A stretch of 64,000 bases of DNA from Persicitalea sp963716085 (GTDB lineage Bacteria > Bacteroidota > Bacteroidia > Cytophagales > Spirosomataceae): assembly GCA_963716085.1 (NCBI GenBank), contig OY970288.1, forward strand, positions 3,162,001 to 3,226,000. The letters run 5' to 3'. The translations under genes were made by a program, and so were the position numbers. Positions 60,068-64,000 of this stretch are shown here, piece by piece. A model generated the notes under the pieces. That model was not told where the DNA came from. It ran no database searches and saw nothing but the letters and a program-made list of their open reading frames with translations. Numbering within the stretch: position 1 is the stretch's first letter; every line of letters begins with the position of its first letter.

Positions 60068-61078
60068 TTATCGGAAATCCGCCTGGGCTGCTTCTGAGAT
60101 AATTCCCTCCCGCGCTGAGTGGGCGATCGCTTCGCGGCTGTGCTCGAAGTAGCAGACACTTACCCCGAGGCTAACGATGTTGTCAAGCACTGCCTTTACT
60201 TTTGGTTTCTGCGCCTGGGTGGTTTGCCGGATGTAAATCGCCCGGATGTTCCTGGGATAAATCTTGACGATATTCTCGTAAATAAACGGGTCTCGTTGGG
60301 AGTCGTCGCCCAGTAATATGAAAGTGTTCCGGGGGTAAAAGGTGACGATATGCTCGATTTTAATTTGCTTGTGTTGGTGCGAGCCTCCGCCCGTTCCCAG
60401 GAAGTCGAGCAGGCTGGTTTTGATTTTCTTTAATTTCAAAACCGCTTTCGGCAAGTCGTGCCGGACGATGAAGCGGTCGATGTAATCATACAGATTCCAC
60501 TCACTGCTCGAGACGTAGAAGAACGTATTTTTCGCCTCACTGTTCCCTTTTCTTCCCGCCAAACTCAGGAGCTGGTAGTGCTTCACCACATCTTCGAAAG
60601 GCTTGCGAGCCTCCACGTTACGGGTTAGCATGACGAATAGTTTTTTTAGTACTTTACCACTGTACGAAACCAGAAATGTATCGTCGATATCCGAGATAAT
60701 CGTGTAGCCGCCCTGACTGGGCACGAGCAAATCATCGCTCTTGGTCAGATCGACCGCCTCGCCATCTATTTGGTCGACAAGCCGCACCGAAAAACGGTGC
60801 CACCCGCTTTCCAGGCTTTGTTCTAGGGGAAGGGCAAAGCGAAAATAGCCGTCGAACAACGTCCTGGTCTCGATTTCCACCCCATTGAAGCAGAATACCA
60901 CCTTGGCGTTGGCCACCGTCTTGACGGTAAATAGTTGTAGCACCGACTTGATATAACGAAATCCCTGACGGTCGTACAAATTCTTGGAAGAAGGGTATTT
61001 CCGAAAAACGTGGCCCTGCACCACCACCTCGCGGTCGTTGGCGTAGCCCCGGTATAATTTTAGTTCGTGGGACTTCAT
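60068..61078 (-). CDS. App1-type phosphatidate phosphatase (DUF2183)
   Basis: A 336-residue protein. After an N-terminal beta-sandwich (about 1-115) comes the HAD-like App1 domain with YTIISDIDDTFLVSYSGK (DxDxT motif), FFYVSSSEWNLYDYIDRFI, and FILLGDDSQRDPFIYENIV. In yeast App1 this domain removes phosphate from phosphatidate; here the substrate may be a lipid or sugar phosphate. Divergent from the diacylglycerol kinase-like gene, 55 bp away, which catalyses the opposite type of reaction. Confidence 0.85.
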   Translation of the reverse strand: MKSHELKLYRGYANDREVVVQGHVFRKYPSSKNLYDRQGFRYIKSVLQLFTVKTVANAKVVFCFNGVEIETRTLFDGYFRFALPLEQSLESGWHRFSVRLVDQIDGEAVDLTKSDDLLVPSQGGYTIISDIDDTFLVSYSGKVLKKLFVMLTRNVEARKPFEDVVKHYQLLSLAGRKGNSEAKNTFFYVSSSEWNLYDYIDRFIVRHDLPKAVLKLKKIKTSLLDFLGTGGGSHQHKQIKIEHIVTFYPRNTFILLGDDSQRDPFIYENIVKIYPRNIRAIYIRQTTQAQKPKVKAVLDNIVSLGVSVCYFEHSREAIAHSAREGIISEAAQADFR

Positions 61079-61133
61079 TGATTACCTTGAAAGAGCTTTT
61101 TTTATAAATCGTCCCCTAACCTAGAAAAAGGCT

Positions 61134-62030
61134 ATGCCAATCCCAAAAAAAGTCCTGCTGGTCGTCAACCCCATTGCCGGAGACCAGGAAAAAGACGACT
61201 TGATCGATAAAATAACCGGAAAATCAAAGGCTCGGGGTTTTGAACTGATAGTGTACAAAACCGACGGCAAGAGCGACCGAAAGTCAATCGAGGGTTTCAT
61301 GCGGGATTTTGCCCCGGACCGCGTGCTGGTGGCGGGCGGCGACGGCACGATCAACCAAGTGGCGGACATGCTGCGCGAGCACGAGGTCGTGCTGGGGTTG
61401 CTTCCGCTCGGTTCGTCCAACGGCCTGGCCAGGAATCTGGGAATTTCCGACGATCTCGATGAGGCCATCGAAATCGCGCTGGGCAGCCACACTGCCCGCC
61501 TGGATGGCCTGTCGCTCAACGGCCACCTCGGCCTGCACCTCAGCGATTTGGGCCTGAATGCCCGCCTTATCAAGAATTACGAAGCCAGCGAAGTGCGAGG
61601 CAAATGGGGTTACGCCAAAGAAGTAATCCACACGCTAACCGAACACGAATTATTTCGGGCCAAGATCACGACCGACACCGAAACCTACGAAACCGAGGCC
61701 ACGATGGTCATTATCGGCAATGCTACGATGTACGGGACGGGGGTGGTCGTCAACCCGCACGGCGATATGGGCGATGGGAAGTTTGAGATCATTACCGCCA
61801 CCCATTTTGATATAATTGAATTAGGCAAGCTAATTGCCGGCAGCACCGAGCTCGATCCCGAAGTGGTGAAAATCAGTTCGGCCACCCACGCCGAAGTCGA
61901 ATGTCTCGATAAAAAGGTTCTCTTTCAAGTGGATGGCGAGTTTCTGGGTGCGGTCGATCGCGTGAAAGCACAGGTACTGCCTGGCATGTTGGTGGTGGCT
62001 GTCCCGGCAACCGAAGCCGCAAGCGAATGA
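61134..62030 (+). CDS. Diacylglycerol kinase-like lipid kinase
   Basis: A 298-residue DAGK-catalytic-domain protein of the YegS/DgkB type: KVLLVVNPIAGDQEKDDLID at the start, ATP motif VAGGDGTINQVADML and LPLGSSNGLARNLGI, and a C-terminal beta-sandwich ending QVDGEFLGAVDRVKAQVLPG. It phosphorylates diacylglycerol or a related lipid. It faces the App1-type phosphatase in divergent orientation, suggesting joint control of lipid phosphate levels. Confidence 0.9.
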   Translation: MPIPKKVLLVVNPIAGDQEKDDLIDKITGKSKARGFELIVYKTDGKSDRKSIEGFMRDFAPDRVLVAGGDGTINQVADMLREHEVVLGLLPLGSSNGLARNLGISDDLDEAIEIALGSHTARLDGLSLNGHLGLHLSDLGLNARLIKNYEASEVRGKWGYAKEVIHTLTEHELFRAKITTDTETYETEATMVIIGNATMYGTGVVVNPHGDMGDGKFEIITATHFDIIELGKLIAGSTELDPEVVKISSATHAEVECLDKKVLFQVDGEFLGAVDRVKAQVLPGMLVVAVPATEAASE

Positions 62031-62073
62031 CAATTTTGTTTGGTAGTTTTGTCTTGACACCATTTGGCCCACA

Positions 62074-63432
62074 ATGAACAAACAGGAAATCACCGCGTAC
62101 CTCGATCAGCACGATGTACATAGGATAAAATTCGCTTTTGCCGACATCGACGGGATTCTCCGGGGTAAAGTCATTCACCGCCGCAAGTTCCTGGAAGGTT
62201 TGGAGAGCGGCTACGGCTTCTGTGACGTGGTGTTCGGCTGGGACAGCACCGACCAACTTTACGATAACGTCGAAGTCACGGGCTGGCACTCGGGCTACCC
62301 CGACTCCACCGCCCGCATCGACCTGAGCACTTTCCGGCAAATTCCCTGGGAAAACGACTTACCTTTTTTCCTGGCTGATTTCAGCCATCCCGCTGGCAAA
62401 GACTTTGCCGCTTGTCCGCGTGCGCTGCTCAAGCGCGTAAGTCGGCAGTGCGTCGACCTGGGCTATCACGCCGAGTACGCGCAGGAATTCGAGTGGTTCA
62501 ATTTTCGGGAGTCCCCGCAAAGTTTGGCGGAAAAGGGTTTCAGGAATATGCAGCCGCTCACGCCGGGGATGTTTGGCTATTCCATCCTGCGGCCTTCGCA
62601 GGAGAGCGAATTCAACGAAGCACTCTTCGACTGGCTCGGCGAATTCGACGTGACACTGGAAGGGCTGCACACCGAAACCGGGCCGGGGGTGTACGAAGCG
62701 GCCATCATCCACGACGAGATCCTGAAAGCCGCCGACAAGGCCACGCTTTTCAAGACGGCAGTAAAGGAAATTGCCCGCCGCTTCGGAATCACGGCAACTT
62801 TCATGGCCAAATGGAACGCCGAACTACCCGGCTGCAGCGGCCACATTCACCAAAGCCTTTGGTCGCCCGACCAAAGCCAAAATCTCTTTCACGACGCGGC
62901 GGATGCCAACAAAATGAGTCCGCTGATGAAGCAGTTCATCGCGGGGCAATTGCACTGCCTGCCGCACATTCTGCCGATGTTCGCCCCCACCGTGAACAGC
63001 TACAAGCGCCTGGTGGAAGGAGCTTGGGCACCCACTACCGTTACCTGGGCCATCGAAAACCGGACGACCGCCCTGCGCATAATCAACGACACCGTAGGCC
63101 ACACCCGCGTCGAGCACCGGGTGGCCGGCGCCGACGCCAACCCCTATCTGGCGATGGCCGCCGCCCTGGCTTCTGGATTATACGGAATCGAAAACGAGCT
63201 TTCCCTGGACGTGGCCGCCACGCAAGGCAACGGCTACCTAAACAAAGAAAATGGTATCTTACCCGCGAACCTCAAGGAAGCCACGCAGGACATGAAGCAG
63301 AATCCGCTCGCCACCGAACTTTTCGGCCAGCCCTTCGTCGACCACTTCACCGCTACCCGCGACTGGGAATGGCGACAATACGCCCGACAGGTCAGCGATT
63401 GGGAGTTGCGGCGGTATTTTGAAATAATTTAG
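62074..63432 (+). CDS. Glutamine synthetase family enzyme
   Basis: A 452-residue GS-fold ligase. The N-terminal beta-grasp (IKFAFADIDGILRGKVIHRR) is followed by the catalytic domain with GLHTETGPGVYEAAI, ITATFMAKWNAELPGCSGHIHQSLW (ammonia/glutamate site) and SYKRLVEGAWAPTTVTWAIENRTTALRI. It lacks the adenylylation loop of housekeeping GlnA and resembles the gamma-glutamyl-polyamine/ethanolamine ligases, so the acceptor amine may not be ammonia. The gene after it, a phosphotransferase, is separated by a homopurine palindrome. Confidence 0.88.
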   Translation: MNKQEITAYLDQHDVHRIKFAFADIDGILRGKVIHRRKFLEGLESGYGFCDVVFGWDSTDQLYDNVEVTGWHSGYPDSTARIDLSTFRQIPWENDLPFFLADFSHPAGKDFAACPRALLKRVSRQCVDLGYHAEYAQEFEWFNFRESPQSLAEKGFRNMQPLTPGMFGYSILRPSQESEFNEALFDWLGEFDVTLEGLHTETGPGVYEAAIIHDEILKAADKATLFKTAVKEIARRFGITATFMAKWNAELPGCSGHIHQSLWSPDQSQNLFHDAADANKMSPLMKQFIAGQLHCLPHILPMFAPTVNSYKRLVEGAWAPTTVTWAIENRTTALRIINDTVGHTRVEHRVAGADANPYLAMAAALASGLYGIENELSLDVAATQGNGYLNKENGILPANLKEATQDMKQNPLATELFGQPFVDHFTATRDWEWRQYARQVSDWELRRYFEII

Positions 63433-63540
63433 AAGAGGAGGAAAGGAGGAGGGAAAAAAGGAAAAAGGGACGGGGCAGCCCCTGCTGGCTGGCGCAAGCT
63501 TTCCTTTCCTCCTTTCCTCCTTTCCTCCATTCTCCTCCTT
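63431..63540. repeat. Homopurine/homopyrimidine palindrome
   Basis: A tract of about 40 purines (63431-63470, AGAAGAGGAGGAAAGGAGGA and onwards) and a matching pyrimidine tract (63499-63540) with a GC-rich centre (GGGGCAGCCCC). The arms pair imperfectly but over about 40 bp. It could act as terminator or form triplex DNA. Confidence 0.7.
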
Positions 63541-63549
63541 AAAGAAACA

Positions 63550-64000
63550 ATGCGCTTAATAAACTACCCCCAAATAATTAGAGAGGCTTGGCAGGGGTTC
63601 GATCCTTCCAAGAAGATTGTCAGCATCACGGATATTAGCGCGATGGTCTCGACCAATCACGTGTTCCGGGTGTGGCTGGATACGGAGGAAATGGTCATCG
63701 CCAAGCTGTCCTATTTTGGAAAATTTGCGCATTTTAAGGAGGATCACCGCATCATTCATGCGCTGTCGACCAACTTGCTTTATCCCTTTGAAAACGTGCT
63801 GGCCAAGTCCCTGGTCAAGAACAATCAGGTCTATACCCATCGTTTCAAGGACGCGATGGTCGATGCCTGGCTGGTTTTTTACAATCCAATTCGTACCAAG
63901 GATCGGTTGCCCCGGCGGCTGGACGAGAACCAAATTCGCAGGCTGGCGCGGGAGATTGCCAAATTTCATAAATCCTGCTTTCGGGTGAGCAAAGTTCTGC
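63550..64000 (+). CDS. Phosphotransferase (aminoglycoside/choline kinase type), partial
   Basis: The first 150 codons of a kinase-like protein: VSITDISAMVSTNHVFRVW is a glycine-poor ATP loop, VIAKLSYFGKFAHF includes the ATP-binding Lys, and ENQIRRLAREIAKFHKSCF precedes the catalytic loop that lies beyond the window. Aminoglycoside phosphotransferase-like families also include choline and homoserine kinases. Substrate unknown. Directly follows the purine palindrome. Confidence 0.65.
   Translation, partial: MRLINYPQIIREAWQGFDPSKKIVSITDISAMVSTNHVFRVWLDTEEMVIAKLSYFGKFAHFKEDHRIIHALSTNLLYPFENVLAKSLVKNNQVYTHRFKDAMVDAWLVFYNPIRTKDRLPRRLDENQIRRLAREIAKFHKSCFRVSKVL

Noticed and set aside
63590..63610. 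tRNA-like GGTTCGATCC motif
   Set aside because: It is inside the phosphotransferase coding region and no cloverleaf stems flank it.

Overview
The window looks like chromosomal DNA of a Bacteroidota bacterium, most likely a member of Cytophagales (Spirosoma/Dyadobacter-like). The signs are a MurF-Alr fusion, a hybrid two-component regulator with propeller repeats, a type IX secretion sorting domain, a DUF5916 protein, and promoters of the form TTG-N20-TAnnTTTG instead of sigma70 -35/-10 boxes. The genus is inference. No rRNA, tRNA or CRISPR array was seen.

Layout. 0-7.4 kb: 5' part of a GH2 glycosidase, an amidohydrolase remnant, acetyl-CoA synthetase, a small gene with its own promoter, a compact restriction-modification pair (5-methylcytosine methyltransferase overlapping an HNH nuclease), and a sodium:solute symporter translationally coupled to a 43-residue membrane protein. 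7.5-16.6 kb: a 1372-residue hybrid sensor, then two AraC-type regulators about 81% identical in units spaced exactly 2,040 bp apart. Each is followed by the same promoter-like block and then a different gene: a lipoprotein alpha/beta hydrolase broken by an in-frame TAG, and a berberine-bridge FAD oxidase. 16.7-20 kb: a sulfur module of a Tat-exported DsrE-fold protein, a Sec-exported DsrE-fold protein, a TsdA-like diheme cytochrome and a TauE-type exporter. 20-28.7 kb: a two-subunit molybdenum hydroxylase, a frameshifted AAA ATPase, PurK and a YncE-propeller/phosphatase fusion.

28.7-35.5 kb is an accessory island. It holds a DUF6364/PIN toxin-antitoxin pair, an orphan HigA antitoxin, an AT-rich AbiTii-domain gene flanked by inverted copies of a two-hairpin repeat, decayed copies of the toxin-antitoxin cluster, an SDR/MerR divergent pair with clear operator dyads, an AT-rich class V aminotransferase, an IS30 transposase remnant and a small membrane protein. 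The repeat occurs four times here and travels with truncated DUF6364 gene starts.

35.5-64 kb is mostly housekeeping, catabolic and transport genes: an acetoacetate-decarboxylase-fold protein, glutathione peroxidase, sulfatase, a GH5 glycanase with sorting domain, a ThuA protein, an RND tripartite efflux operon with a truncated TetR remnant beside it, DUF5916, MFS, a sorbosone-dehydrogenase-like lipoprotein, universal stress protein, CorA, MurF-Alr, an App1-type phosphatase, a diacylglycerol kinase-like enzyme, a glutamine synthetase family enzyme and a partial phosphotransferase.

The most interesting parts are the AbiTii/repeat island, the duplicated AraC units, the exported DsrE-TsdA-TauE sulfur module, and several junctions where gene remnants meet short repeats.
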